A stretch of 64,000 nt of DNA from an uncultured Porphyromonadaceae bacterium. Its GTDB lineage: Bacteria > Bacteroidota > Bacteroidia > Bacteroidales > Muribaculaceae. Positions 54,952 to 64,000 of the stretch are shown one piece after another. Numbering within the stretch: position 1 is the first letter of the stretch; each line of letters starts with the position of its first letter. The stretch is from assembly GCA_947175205.1 (NCBI GenBank), contig CAMWLS010000006.1, forward strand, positions 1-64,000, given 5' to 3'. A model generated the notes under the pieces. That model saw nothing but the letters and a program-made list of their open reading frames with translations. It did no database searches and had not been told where the DNA came from. The position numbers and the translations under genes were made by a program.

Positions 54952-55352
54952 GTAACCTCTTTTTCTGCCGGAAATGAGAATGATGACCGTAATTAAGAGC
55001 CTTTTTCCCCCATATTGGTTAAATACAGGGCGGTCAGGCATTGATTGATTTTATTCACGCAGTGAAGGAGTTATACGGTTGCATAACGACTGAAGCAAGT
55101 GCATAAAAGCAACAATGGATGACCGAGGCGATGATAGTAACGAATGAAATATAATTAAGAATACAATAGAAGTTAAAAATATCCTTATTAATGCCTGACA
55201 ACCCAAATATAATTAGTTACATATCGCATCTCGCGGACATCTTTTGGCCTGTGTGTCAGTCACAGTGCCACAGCACTGCTCCCTCAACTCAAGCCAAAAT
55301 CTGCTCCACGATATGCGACCCTGTTTTTAACAAATATTGGGGAACAGGCTCT
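54952..55352 (+). other. Extra leader of the B12 operon, 400 nt, unexplained
   Basis: No complete gene is seen between the terminator-like hairpin and the receptor start. A frame at about 55023-55156 reads protein-like (FIHAVKELYG, then KQQWMTEAMIVTNE) but is cut by TAA at 55104 and 55155, and has no good start. The frame from 55191 runs into the receptor but encodes a Cys-rich stretch that is not a signal peptide. Confidence 0.45.
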
Positions 55353-57344
55353 ATGTCCCCCGTGTATATGTGCAGGCTGCTGTGTGTGGTCTGCGCAATG
55401 CTCGGGGCACATGCGGTCCCGGCTGCTGAATATTCTCGTACGGACAGCGATACGCTTTACCACCTTCCTGAATTCACCGTTTCTGAAGTCAGTAAAAAAG
55501 AAATAATTCCGGGCCGGACCCTCTCCGGTAAACGCCTGGAGGCTCTGCGTGAGCACTCCGTGGCTGATGCCCTGCGCTACTTCTCAGGCGTGCAGATTAA
55601 AGATTACGGTGGCATTGGCGGCATAAAGACCATTAACATCAGAGGCATGGGCAGCCGCCACGTGGGCGTGAGCTACAACGGCGTTGCATTGGGTAACGCT
55701 CAGAACGGCCAGATAGACCTGGGACGCTACTCCATGGAAAACGTAGAGTCAGTCAGCGTTTACAACGGAAACCACAGTGGAGCCTTCCTTAACGCACGTG
55801 ACTATGCCAGTGCCTCCAATGTCTACATCCGCACCCGCAGACCCTCACGCAACGGAAGTGAGCGCTCACACCTGAGCGCATCAGTTGGCGTCGGGAGCTT
55901 TGGACTTATCGCTCCTGAAATAAACGCAGAACTGTTTGCCGGAGAATCCCTGTCATTCTCAGCCTCAGCAGCCTTCACCCATGCTGACGGAAAGTACCGT
56001 TTCAGATACAAGCGCCTTAACTACGATGGCACCCCGGCCTATGACACAACCGCCGTGCGCCGCAACGGTGATATTACCGCCGCCCGCGTTGAACTTGGCG
56101 CTTACGGATTACTTCCCACAGGAACCTGGCAGGCCATGCTGTACGCATATGGTTCTGAGCGTGGCATCCCCGGGGCTATAGTCAACAATGTCTTCCGCAA
56201 CGGAGAAAGACAGTGGGACCTCAATATCTTCTCTCAGGGCACTGCACAGTGGAACACCGGGCCTGTGGAACTTCGCGCAACAGCCAAATGGAGCCGTGAC
56301 TATATGCGCTTCCTGCGTGATGACCCAAAAGAAATATATCTTAACAATAAATATTACCAGCAGGAAGGCTATCTATCCATGGCAGCCATGATTACGCCCC
56401 TGAGATGGCTCACAGCCTCACTGGCGGTGGACGCTTGGGTAAACACCATGAATGCAAATTTGCGCAATTTTGCCTCTCCGCTGCGGTTCACGGAAATAGG
56501 CGCCGCCTCAGCAGTCATAAATATGCCACATCTGCGTGTTCAGGCCTCCATGGTGCTTTCCGGAGTTCAGGACCGTGCACGCAATATTTCTGACACATAT
56601 AGAAGAACCTGGCTGCCGTCACTGTTCTTAAGTCTCCATCCGCTCAGAACTGACCGCTCCTTAACTCTTAATGCCTTTGCCAAGAAAAGCATGCGCATGC
56701 CCACATTCAATGACCTATACTATACAGAAATTGGCAACAGCAGCCTTACTCCGGAATACACCTTCCAGTACTCAGGGGGAATCCGCTGGGAAAAAGGCAT
56801 AATGACACTCTCCGCTGACGCATACTATAACCGCGTCACTGACAAGATAGTGGCTTATCCCGCCGGACAACAGTTCCGCTGGACCATGCTTAATCTGGGG
56901 CGTGTAAATATTACCGGAGTGGAACTTAACGCATCCACAACCTTTGACATCAGACAGGTAAACATAAACGCTCTGGCTGAGTACACCTTCCAGAGGGCTG
57001 TGGATGACACGGACCCGGCTGACAGCTATTATCATCACCAGATACCATACATTCCCCGCCATAGCTTCAGCTTCAGTGCCGGCATGCAGTGGCGCGGCTT
57101 CTCACTTAATTACAGCACCATATACACCGGAAAACGTTACTGCGCCCAGGAAAACACCATATATAATCTGGAACAACCCTGGTACACGCATGACCTCAGC
57201 GCAGCTTTCGCTTTCACACTCAAGAAATACAGCTGCTCAGTAAACGCTGAATGTAACAACATCTTCGGACAGGACTACGAAGTCATCAGGAATTATCCCA
57301 TGCCCGGACGTAACTTCAAAATAACACTCAGAATCAGGATATGA
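55353..57344 (+). CDS. btuB: TonB-dependent vitamin B12 receptor (BtuB-type)
   Basis: A 663-residue outer-membrane receptor from the ATG at 55353. Residues after the next Met (MCRLLCVVCAMLGAHAVPA) form the signal peptide. A farther in-frame ATG at 55191 adds 54 residues unlike a signal sequence and is not preferred. A TonB-box-like segment (EFTVSEV), plug (LREHSVADALRYFSGVQIKDYGG) and 22-strand barrel ending FKITLRIRI follow. The cobalamin riboswitch and BtuG-like partner set the substrate as B12. It overlaps the next gene by 4 bp. Confidence 0.9.
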   Translation: MSPVYMCRLLCVVCAMLGAHAVPAAEYSRTDSDTLYHLPEFTVSEVSKKEIIPGRTLSGKRLEALREHSVADALRYFSGVQIKDYGGIGGIKTINIRGMGSRHVGVSYNGVALGNAQNGQIDLGRYSMENVESVSVYNGNHSGAFLNARDYASASNVYIRTRRPSRNGSERSHLSASVGVGSFGLIAPEINAELFAGESLSFSASAAFTHADGKYRFRYKRLNYDGTPAYDTTAVRRNGDITAARVELGAYGLLPTGTWQAMLYAYGSERGIPGAIVNNVFRNGERQWDLNIFSQGTAQWNTGPVELRATAKWSRDYMRFLRDDPKEIYLNNKYYQQEGYLSMAAMITPLRWLTASLAVDAWVNTMNANLRNFASPLRFTEIGAASAVINMPHLRVQASMVLSGVQDRARNISDTYRRTWLPSLFLSLHPLRTDRSLTLNAFAKKSMRMPTFNDLYYTEIGNSSLTPEYTFQYSGGIRWEKGIMTLSADAYYNRVTDKIVAYPAGQQFRWTMLNLGRVNITGVELNASTTFDIRQVNINALAEYTFQRAVDDTDPADSYYHHQIPYIPRHSFSFSAGMQWRGFSLNYSTIYTGKRYCAQENTIYNLEQPWYTHDLSAAFAFTLKKYSCSVNAECNNIFGQDYEVIRNYPMPGRNFKITLRIRI

Positions 57345-58279
57345 ACCCAACACGACTTTTAACCCTCATCAGCGCTGCCCTCATTATGTCAGCCTGTGAC
57401 AACACCCACAGCCATGGCGAGCCGGAACCTGACAACACACCCGGTAACAACCAGGCCGCTTACGGAACCGTAACCGTCACTGTACTGGAGTATAATCCCG
57501 CCCCGGGCCAATTCATAAATGAGCTTCCACCATATACTGACGGAGATGATGCCGCAGCCATGGCCACAGCCGCACAGAAGCGTCTGAATGACAGAAACAT
57601 CATTTCACTCGGTGCCCTTGGGGGCAACATCACCTTGCGGCTGGAACGCCCCATTGCCAACATTCCCGGCACACCCAACCTCAGAGTGTGCGGTAATGCA
57701 TACCTCTCCGGCACCATGCCTGACGGCACTCCATACGGCAGTGCTGAACCCGGCATAGTTGAAGTCATGGAAGACAGCAACGGCAACGGAATTCCTGATG
57801 ACGGACCATGGTTCATGCTCAGAGGAAGTGAGTATGAACGTATGCAAAAAGTGACCGTCAGCTACCTCAGACCTGACTCACACCAGGGTGACATATTTTA
57901 TACACTGACAGGGGAGGACGGCACTACTGAGACAGGGGTCTTACCACATCAGAACACCTATCATGAACAGCCATATTACCCCTTATGGCTATCTGAAAAT
58001 GAGCTTACCTTCACCACCTGGATGCTTCCGCCCAACGGAATTTATGACACAGAAAGCGGTCTTTACCGCCTTCTGGCGCCGGAAGGTTATGCTGATTCAT
58101 ACCCTAACAATGACATCCGCAGCGCTCTCTACATCTCTGACGCCGTTGATTCACAGGGAATTAAGGTTAACCTTAAAAAGATAAACTTTATCCGCGTCAC
58201 CACAGCCGTCTTACAGCACAACGGAGCCCTGGGTGAATGTTCCACTGAAATATCCGGCATAGAATGTTTAAACAGATAA
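57341..58279 (+). CDS. B12-locus surface lipoprotein with calcium-motif-like segment
   Basis: A 312-residue lipoprotein with signal peptide and lipobox LIMSAC (Cys19), then a Gly/Asn/Pro-rich tether. The segment VMEDSNGNGIPDDGPWFMLRGSEY has the DxNxNGxxDD spacing of calcium-binding loops. Proteins of this type sit beside BtuG-like proteins in Bacteroidota cobalamin loci, so a surface cobalamin-binding or receptor-assisting role is inferred. It overlaps both neighbours (4 and 16 bp). Confidence 0.75.
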   Translation: MNPTRLLTLISAALIMSACDNTHSHGEPEPDNTPGNNQAAYGTVTVTVLEYNPAPGQFINELPPYTDGDDAAAMATAAQKRLNDRNIISLGALGGNITLRLERPIANIPGTPNLRVCGNAYLSGTMPDGTPYGSAEPGIVEVMEDSNGNGIPDDGPWFMLRGSEYERMQKVTVSYLRPDSHQGDIFYTLTGEDGTTETGVLPHQNTYHEQPYYPLWLSENELTFTTWMLPPNGIYDTESGLYRLLAPEGYADSYPNNDIRSALYISDAVDSQGIKVNLKKINFIRVTTAVLQHNGALGECSTEISGIECLNR

Positions 58280-59388
58280 TATTTTCCCTTCTGCTCTCCA
58301 CGCTCATCCATGTCATGACAGGATGCCGCGGAGACATACTCCTCCCCCCTCCGGAGCATACAGCCGTCACAGGCGGCCAGGACGGTCCCGTGGCAGGCTT
58401 TTACCTTCTGAATGAGGGAAATATGGGTAGTAACCGCGCTGAGATAGACTACTTTAATCTTCATCAGGGCACCTTTATCCGCAATATCTACACAGCCATG
58501 AACCCTGATGCAGTCAAGGAGCTTGGTGATGTAGGCAATGACCTCCTCATAGCTCACGGACAGCTCTACGCCACCATAAACTGCTCTCACAAGGTGGAAG
58601 TGATGCAAGCCTCAGACGGGCGCAGAATAGGCCAGATTGACATTCCCAACTGCCGCTTCCTTGCAGCTGATGAGCATCATCTTTATGTCAGCAGTTATGT
58701 AGGACCGGTACAACCTGACCCGCATGCTCCGCGCGGAGCCGTGTTCCGCATTGATCCTGTCACGCTACAGATTGACGGGATTGCTCAGACCGGTTATCAG
58801 CCGGAGCAGATGGCTATTGCGCAGGGAAAACTTTATGTGGCCAATTCCGGCGGATACCGCGCGCCTGATTATGACAACACGCTGACTGTCATAGATCTGG
58901 AATCATTTACCGTAACAGGGAGCATCTATGTTGCACCCAACCTGTATGGCATCATCTATGATGAAGCGCGCCATCAACTTCTGGTTTCTTCTCAGGGAAA
59001 CGACACAGACATTCAGTCTGACGTCTACACAGTCTCTGTACCTGACGGCTCTGTTACAGGCTCTTTAGACATTAGATGTAACCGCATGGCCCTTCACGAT
59101 GACTGCCTGTACATTATTTCAAGAGAACCCGGAAGCAAAAAAACTTCATTCATAAAATATGATCTTGAAACCGAAACACGGAAAGGGTCTTTCATCACTG
59201 CTCCCTCACCTGACATGACCACGCCTTACTGTCTTGCAATAAACCCATACAACGGGGACATATATGTGGGTGACGCGCGCAATTACGTTTCCTCAGGGCG
59301 CCTCCACTGTTTCAGTTCCTCGGGGGAGTACCGTTGGACAGTCACCACAGGAGACATCCCGTCATCCATTGCCTTTTATATTCTTTAG
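58264..59388 (+). CDS. BtuG-like surface beta-propeller lipoprotein
   Basis: A 374-residue lipoprotein (lipobox region VMTGC, Cys21). A YncE/DUF5074-type seven-bladed propeller follows, with blade-like repeats such as LLIAHGQLYATIN, QMAIAQGKLYVANSG and LAINPYNGDIYVGD. BtuG in Bacteroides caps BtuB and captures cobalamin with very high affinity. Position after btuB under a B12 riboswitch supports the same role. Its 3' end overlaps recX on the other strand by 27 bp. No BtuCDF transporter genes are present in this window. Confidence 0.87.
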   Translation: MFKQIIFSLLLSTLIHVMTGCRGDILLPPPEHTAVTGGQDGPVAGFYLLNEGNMGSNRAEIDYFNLHQGTFIRNIYTAMNPDAVKELGDVGNDLLIAHGQLYATINCSHKVEVMQASDGRRIGQIDIPNCRFLAADEHHLYVSSYVGPVQPDPHAPRGAVFRIDPVTLQIDGIAQTGYQPEQMAIAQGKLYVANSGGYRAPDYDNTLTVIDLESFTVTGSIYVAPNLYGIIYDEARHQLLVSSQGNDTDIQSDVYTVSVPDGSVTGSLDIRCNRMALHDDCLYIISREPGSKKTSFIKYDLETETRKGSFITAPSPDMTTPYCLAINPYNGDIYVGDARNYVSSGRLHCFSSSGEYRWTVTTGDIPSSIAFYIL

Positions 59389-59826
59389 AATCCGGGCTAT
59401 AAGCTCACTTTCAAACCCTCTGCCCACGGCGTAACGAAACATCTTCACCCTACCCTCATAGGACATGCTCTCTTCCGGTCCCAGCTGGCGTTGCTTTACC
59501 CTGAGCACACGTCTGAGTATCTGCTCATACTCATGTGTATCAATATCTTCCAGGGCGGCAGTGCTTGTTGGGCGGTCAATTCCCTTGGAGTATAGCATCA
59601 CCAGAATTTTACGCCGTCCCCAACCTGAGAATCTGAGTTTATCACGTACATATGCACGTGCAAAGCGCTCATCATTCAGGTAGCGCTGCTCTTTTAGCTC
59701 AGCTATAATCTTTTCTGTTTCTGAAGACGTAGCGCCCCAGCCGGCCAGTTTCCGGCGTATCTCAGCTACAGAGTGTTCAGCGCGTGCACACAAGGCCTGA
59801 GCGCGCTCCAGTGGTGTCCGGCTCAT
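59362..59826 (-). CDS. recX: Regulatory protein RecX
   Basis: A 154-residue RecX-family protein, which in other bacteria modulates RecA filaments. Three-helix repeats are visible (SVAEIRRKLAGWG, YLNDERFARAYVRDKLRFSGWGRRKI, MSYEGRVKMFRYAVGRGFESELI). The length is typical. It overlaps prmC by 4 bp and is convergent with the btuG-like gene, with 27 bp of shared sequence. recA is not in the window. Confidence 0.9.
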   Translation of the reverse strand: MSRTPLERAQALCARAEHSVAEIRRKLAGWGATSSETEKIIAELKEQRYLNDERFARAYVRDKLRFSGWGRRKILVMLYSKGIDRPTSTAALEDIDTHEYEQILRRVLRVKQRQLGPEESMSYEGRVKMFRYAVGRGFESELIARILKNIKGNG

Positions 59827-60671
59827 GGTTTGACAGCCTTACAGTATCTTAAGCGGCCCAGATAGTCACGCATGACACTTATCTCGCTGAAACCCATGTG
59901 CTGCAGCATCTGCTCAAGCTCAGCTGCAAAGCGCGGATTTATCTCAAAGAACAGTGCTCCTCCAGGCTTTAATGCCACCTGTGCATACCGTCCTATGGCT
60001 CTATAAAACATAAGAGGGTCACTATCCGGCACAAAAAGGGCATAATGAGGCTCATGCAAGAGGACCCGCGCCTCCATCTCATCAGCCTCCTCTCCCGGGA
60101 TATAAGGAGGATTGCTGACTATTATATCATAAATTTCAGGCACCGGTGTTAAAGTGAAAATATCGCCATGAGTCATGGCAACGGATGTGTTCAGCCGCCG
60201 GGCATTAGAGGCTGCCACTTTCAGTGCATCTTCTGATACGTCAATGGCCTCAACCACCGGGAATTTAAGCGCCCTTGCAAGACTTATGGCTATGATTCCA
60301 CTGCCAGTACCCACATCCAGCACACGCAAATCCGTACGGGGGCCTGCATAATCCGTCACCAGATCCACCAGTCCGGCAGTCTCAGGACGCGGTATAAGGG
60401 TGGCCTCATTAACCTCATAATCATTACCGATGAAGCGTGCCTTACCCGTGACATACTGCACCGGTGTACCGTCAGCCACACGCCGTCCCATTTCCATCAG
60501 GCGCTCCACGGATATCTCCTCCAGCTCTCTGGTACCGTCAAGCACCATTTGAGTCATGGAAAGACTCAGAGTGTCCTCCATCAGGATGCGGGCTGTTACT
60601 TCCGCTTCATCACGCCCTAACACATCTTCTAAGAGTGCGGTCAGGCACTTGCGCAAGTCATTCAGGGTCAT
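59823..60671 (-). CDS. prmC: Release factor glutamine methyltransferase PrmC
   Basis: A 282-residue methyltransferase of the GGQ glutamine of peptide chain release factors. An N-terminal helical domain (about 1-80) is followed by the SAM fold with VLDVGTGSGIIAISLA and the catalytic NPPY in IIVSNPPYIPGEE. The length is normal. It lies between obgE and recX in one minus-strand unit. Confidence 0.95.
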   Translation of the reverse strand: MTLNDLRKCLTALLEDVLGRDEAEVTARILMEDTLSLSMTQMVLDGTRELEEISVERLMEMGRRVADGTPVQYVTGKARFIGNDYEVNEATLIPRPETAGLVDLVTDYAGPRTDLRVLDVGTGSGIIAISLARALKFPVVEAIDVSEDALKVAASNARRLNTSVAMTHGDIFTLTPVPEIYDIIVSNPPYIPGEEADEMEARVLLHEPHYALFVPDSDPLMFYRAIGRYAQVALKPGGALFFEINPRFAAELEQMLQHMGFSEISVMRDYLGRLRYCKAVKP

Positions 60672-60682
60672 TGCATGAACAC

Positions 60683-61909
60683 TTATTTAATATCCGGGGT
60701 GTCATCTTCTTCCAGATCTTCATAGAAGAAGCCGTCATCATCAGCATCAACATCCTCACCCCATTCAGACGGGTCAATATGCCTGAGGTCCTCTGCTTCT
60801 TCAGCAAGTTCCTCCTCTGTTGGCTGATATTCAAAAATGAACTCATCCTCTTCACGGACGCGGTGGTGACCGTCCAGCGGACGATGAATTATATCCGGTG
60901 TAGCCAGGCGGTTGGCATCATCAGTAATGGCACGCCACAGCACATCTTTCAGCTCTGTAAGACCCTCACCGGTCACTGCGCTTATGAACACATGCGGAAC
61001 ATCTGCCGGTAGAGTCTTGGCTATCTCTTCCTTCAGCTCCTCATCCAGCATATCACTCTTGGAAATGGCAAGAATACGGTGCTTGTCCATCAGCTGCGGA
61101 TTAAACTCCTCCAGCTCATGCAAAAGAACCTTATATTGTTCCGTAATATCATCAGCATCAGCAGGAACCATAAACAGGAGCACGGCATTACGCTCTATAT
61201 GACGCAGGAAGCGCAGGCCCAGGCCCTTACCCTCACTTGCACCTTCTATAATTCCGGGGATATCAGCCATGACAAAAGAACGGTTGTCACGGTAGCTGAC
61301 TATACCCAGCTGGGGCTCCATAGTAGTAAACGGGTAATCTGCAATTTTGGGCCTGGCAGCTGACAAGGCAGAAAGCAATGTTGATTTTCCGGCATTGGGG
61401 AATCCTACAAGACCCACGTCAGCAAGCATTTTCAGCTCCAGAATCACGCTTTTCTCTATGGCAGGCTCTCCAGGCTGGGCATAACGCGGTGTCCTGTTGG
61501 TTGCACTCTTGAAATGCCAGTTGCCAAGACCCCCGCGGCCGCCCTTGAGCAGTTTCACCTCCTGGCCGTCATGAGTCACCTCACACAGATATTCTCCCGT
61601 CTCAGCGTCAAACACAACGGTTCCGCAGGGCACTTCCACAATTACATCATCTCCGTCCTTACCAAAGCTTCTGCCCCCGGCGCCACTCTGGCCGTTACCG
61701 GCAAAAATATGACGGCGGTAGCGCAACGGCAACAGTGTCCACATATTCTGGTTCCCTTTTAAAATTATGTGGCCACCGCGACCTCCGTCACCTCCGTCCG
61801 GACCACCTTTAGGGACATACTTTGCACGGTAAAAATGACGGGAACCCGCTCCACCTTTTCCGGAGCGGCATAATATCTTGACGTAGTCTATGAAATTGGA
61901 ATCTGCCAT
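60683..61909 (-). CDS. obgE: GTPase Obg/CgtA
   Basis: A 408-residue ribosome-assembly GTPase. The start is placed at [12 protein letters not shown] (61909), where the conserved Obg fold begins. An ATG at 61951 would add 14 unrelated residues and run into the upstream gene's end. The glycine-rich Obg domain ([14 protein letters not shown]), G1 [10 protein letters not shown]3 DIPGI and G4 SKSD are present. The acidic C-terminal tail is typical. Confidence 0.95.
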   Translation of the reverse strand: MADSNFIDYVKILCRSGKGGAGSRHFYRAKYVPKGGPDGGDGGRGGHIILKGNQNMWTLLPLRYRRHIFAGNGQSGAGGRSFGKDGDDVIVEVPCGTVVFDAETGEYLCEVTHDGQEVKLLKGGRGGLGNWHFKSATNRTPRYAQPGEPAIEKSVILELKMLADVGLVGFPNAGKSTLLSALSAARPKIADYPFTTMEPQLGIVSYRDNRSFVMADIPGIIEGASEGKGLGLRFLRHIERNAVLLFMVPADADDITEQYKVLLHELEEFNPQLMDKHRILAISKSDMLDEELKEEIAKTLPADVPHVFISAVTGEGLTELKDVLWRAITDDANRLATPDIIHRPLDGHHRVREEDEFIFEYQPTEEELAEEAEDLRHIDPSEWGEDVDADDDGFFYEDLEEDDTPDIK

Positions 61910-61947
61910 TGTTTTATGTTTTTGTGATGTTATGTAATTATAACGTC

Positions 61948-63033
61948 TCAATACTGTCCGAGGTTGCGATGATGGCGCATAAGTTCACAAGCCTGCCTGA
62001 AATCTGTAGGCGTGCCCACATCCAGCCACGTGCCTCGTATGGGGAAATAAGTCACGCGGCCACCTCTTTTTATTTCTTCCTCTATTAATTCAGGGGCGTC
62101 CACTCTGACATTCTCCTCCATACAATTTATCACTCTGCTTTCCAGCATGTAAATTCCCGCATTGGCATAGTAAGAGTATGACGGTTTTTCTGTCAGTCCT
62201 GTCACCAGCTCAGGGTGCTTTTCATCTGTCTCAAGGATGGCAAAGGGCACTGACACCTGGTAAGGCACGGCCGCTATTGTGACCGCTGCATCCCTGCGTT
62301 TATGCTCCAGATACATATCCTCATAGGAGATGCTTGTAAGCAGGTCACTGTTCATTACCAGAGTGGTTATACCATCAGAGGGTGTGGAAAGTAATGACAG
62401 GGCGCCTATCGTCCCCAGCGGATTTACCTCTCTGATACACTTCACTTTAACACCGCATACAGGGACAGAGAAATGCTCCTCAATCTGCTCTGCAAGATAA
62501 CGGGTACATACTGTTATATCTTTCACGCCGGCTGCGGCAAGCGCCTCTATATTATAGTCGATGATAGCCTTGCCCTCAATTTGCAACAGAGGTTTGGGCC
62601 GGCTCAGCGTCATGGGTCGCAGGCGCTCACCTTTACCCCCGGCCATGAGCACTGCACGGACCGGCAGACGGTTATGAGTCACCCTAAGATCCACTATCTC
62701 CATTATGCGTCCGTCCGCATCAAGACGCGGCACCAGCTGTATACCGTCTCTGCGACATTCCATAAGCAGTTCCACACAGCGGTCCTCATCAGCGGTGCGT
62801 ATGGCCTTGAAATGCCTGTTACAAGCCTGTTGTGCCATGCTTTCTGTGGTGAGACCTGAAATGAGTGCCCTGCGTATATCACCGTCTGTCAGGGTACCGC
62901 TGACGCGTCCGCTCTCATCACATACAAAAAGAGTCATGGCTCTGCCGTGTGTACTCTCAGTGTTCAGCAGCTGCAGGGCCTCTAAAAGTGAGGACTTCTC
63001 ACTTAATATATTAGTGTATCTCATCCGGTTCAT
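61948..63033 (-). CDS. CBS-domain sugar nucleotidyltransferase (PtmE-like)
   Basis: A 361-residue protein. Two CBS motifs (about 1-118, with [17 protein letters not shown]) are followed by a nucleotidyltransferase domain beginning [15 protein letters not shown] and [17 protein letters not shown]. This fusion is the architecture of PtmE, which makes GDP-glucosamine in legionaminic-acid synthesis in Campylobacter. The adjacent NeuC/LegG-like epimerase supports a nonulosonic-acid path. The exact sugar is inferred. Confidence 0.82.
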   Translation of the reverse strand: MNRMRYTNILSEKSSLLEALQLLNTESTHGRAMTLFVCDESGRVSGTLTDGDIRRALISGLTTESMAQQACNRHFKAIRTADEDRCVELLMECRRDGIQLVPRLDADGRIMEIVDLRVTHNRLPVRAVLMAGGKGERLRPMTLSRPKPLLQIEGKAIIDYNIEALAAAGVKDITVCTRYLAEQIEEHFSVPVCGVKVKCIREVNPLGTIGALSLLSTPSDGITTLVMNSDLLTSISYEDMYLEHKRRDAAVTIAAVPYQVSVPFAILETDEKHPELVTGLTEKPSYSYYANAGIYMLESRVINCMEENVRVDAPELIEEEIKRGGRVTYFPIRGTWLDVGTPTDFRQACELMRHHRNLGQY

Positions 63034-64000
63034 AAAACTTTTTATCCGCCAGTTCAGCAGGAGTGAATTTTAAAATATTATCTGCCATGACTGCAGGGGT
63101 ATCAGGCTGAAAATATGGATTAATCTTCCGGGCTGCCAGGGCGCTGAATTCATCACTCACAGCCGTTCTCATGGCCTGTGCTATGTTGTCTGCCGTTTCC
63201 GCACAGGTGATGACAGACGGTCCGGCTACTCGTCCTTTCTGTCTAACACCTATATTTACAGTTGGAACGCCGGCAGAGGGGACCTCTATCAGACCGCTGG
63301 AAGAATTTCCAACCACTGCCCTTACATGTGGCAGCAGAGAGAGATAACGCTGCATACCCAATGAAGGTATAAGTCTGACGCGGTCCTCATTCTCTTGCGC
63401 ATATGTTTTAATCAGTTCTATTATTTCTGATGAACCGGCGTCATTATTAGGAAATGTAATTACGTACTGCATTTCAGGGAAGCGGTCCATGGCTTCAAGC
63501 ATATTGCCACACTCCTGAGCAGAGCTAACCGCGCCTCGGGTTACGGGATGGAATGTCACCAGCATGGTGGGGCGGTCCAGAGACAGATTAAGAAACCGCT
63601 CCAGTTCATCTCGCGTCAGCAGTTTTACGTTATGGAGATTCCACACTCCGGGAGAACCCGTATTTACAACGCGCTCCGGATTCTCACCCATACTTATAAC
63701 GCGCCGGCGGTATTCCTCTGTCTCCGTAAAATGCAGGGACGCCAGCTTGGTTATGGCGTGCCTGATACTGTCATCCACCGCGCCTTCTGTTATCTCTCCC
63801 CCGGCTATGTGTACCAGCGGAATCTGCATTATGGCAACAGCGGCAGCAGCTCCGAGCATTTCAAACCGGTCTCCCAAGATTACCACCGTATCAGGCAACA
63901 ATTTTTCCAGCGCCTCAGTCACTCCACGCGCACATTCAGCCATGACAAGGGCACGTCCTGCGGGTGTGTCAGCGGCCTCCGGAAGAGGCACGCGAGCATT
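63011..64000 (-). CDS. NeuC/LegG-type sugar-nucleotide 2-epimerase, 5' end outside the window
   Basis: About 329 codons of a hydrolysing UDP/GDP-sugar 2-epimerase. Visible motifs are VVILGDRFEMLGAA, HIAGGEITEGAVDDSIRHAITKLASLHF, VTFHPVTRG and VVGNSSSGLIEVPS. The frame is open to the right edge, so about the first 60 residues are missing; the GTG at 63991 is not the true start. It overlaps the nucleotidyltransferase gene by 23 bp. With a PtmE-like neighbour, a GDP-sugar (legionaminate) substrate is more likely than UDP-GlcNAc. Confidence 0.88.
   Translation of the reverse strand, partial: NARVPLPEAADTPAGRALVMAECARGVTEALEKLLPDTVVILGDRFEMLGAAAAVAIMQIPLVHIAGGEITEGAVDDSIRHAITKLASLHFTETEEYRRRVISMGENPERVVNTGSPGVWNLHNVKLLTRDELERFLNLSLDRPTMLVTFHPVTRGAVSSAQECGNMLEAMDRFPEMQYVITFPNNDAGSSEIIELIKTYAQENEDRVRLIPSLGMQRYLSLLPHVRAVVGNSSSGLIEVPSAGVPTVNIGVRQKGRVAGPSVITCAETADNIAQAMRTAVSDEFSALAARKINPYFQPDTPAVMADNILKFTPAELADKKFYEPDEIH

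Noticed and set aside
55262..55312. Stretch GCCACAGCACTGC with AAGCCAAAATCTGC, resembling a second cobalamin riboswitch
   Set aside because: The GGGAA and AAGTCC core elements are missing upstream, and the B12-box match is too poor.
55191..55352. Upstream in-frame extension of the B12 receptor (54 codons)
   Set aside because: The extension is Cys-rich with no signal-peptide character, and a good signal peptide starts at 55353/55368.

Overview
The window is ordinary chromosomal DNA from a member of the Bacteroidales. The evidence is the set of Bacteroidota-type promoters (TTTG, 19-20 bp, TAnnTTTG), A/T-rich translation starts without Shine-Dalgarno sequences, TonB-dependent receptors with surface lipoproteins, a DUF3078 barrel, secreted proteins with type IX-like C-terminal sorting domains, and a 2-oxoacid:ferredoxin oxidoreductase. 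The oxalate operon, moderate GC content and type IX cargo fit best with a gut Muribaculaceae-type organism. That family-level placement is inference. I see no rRNA, CRISPR array, prophage or complete insertion sequence.

Layout. 1-375: start of a tRNA operon (Thr-Tyr-Gly, minus strand) with its promoter. 568-2601: a lone TonB-dependent receptor. 2821-10148: carA-carB and an M16 zinc protease. 10241-20148 (minus): two small envelope proteins, a DUF3078 barrel, menG, purC, phoH, hflX, a two-component system and an ApbE lipoprotein. 20178-28933 (plus): DJ-1/PfpI protein, AddA/RecB-like helicase-nuclease, C69 dipeptidase and the korAB pair. 29037-29127: a repeated palindrome. 29222-33920 (minus): a secreted module-repeat protein, a DEAD-type helicase, a thioredoxin-fold lipoprotein and malate dehydrogenase.

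34057-38187 (minus) is an oxalate-degradation operon: frc (formyl-CoA:oxalate CoA-transferase), oxc (oxalyl-CoA decarboxylase) and an AEC-family permease. It has the same parts as the E. coli yfdW-yfdU-yfdV set. A large secreted repeat protein is divergent from it. 41369-46044 is a three-gene glycogen/alpha-glucan operon (debranching enzyme, GT4 glycosyltransferase, GH57). 46155-52136 (minus) holds an MBOAT/SGNH O-acylation pair, a C10 streptopain-like protease and a DUF3037/HipA-like kinase pair. 52616-53848 is an accessory-looking AAA_14/DUF4143 ATPase with an inverted-repeat upstream region. tRNA-Arg and trxA follow.

54601-59388 is a vitamin B12 uptake operon. It has a cobalamin riboswitch, an unusually long leader, a BtuB-type receptor, a surface lipoprotein with a calcium-motif-like segment, and a BtuG-like beta-propeller lipoprotein. 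59362-64000 (minus) carries recX, prmC, obgE and the edge of a nonulosonic-acid (legionaminate-type) sugar cluster that leaves the window. The places most worth a second look are the B12 leader (54788-55352), the variant glycine loop of Frc, the DUF3037-HipA pair, the operator-like repeats before the AAA_14 gene, and four spots where a promoter sits inside or directly against the previous gene's terminator.
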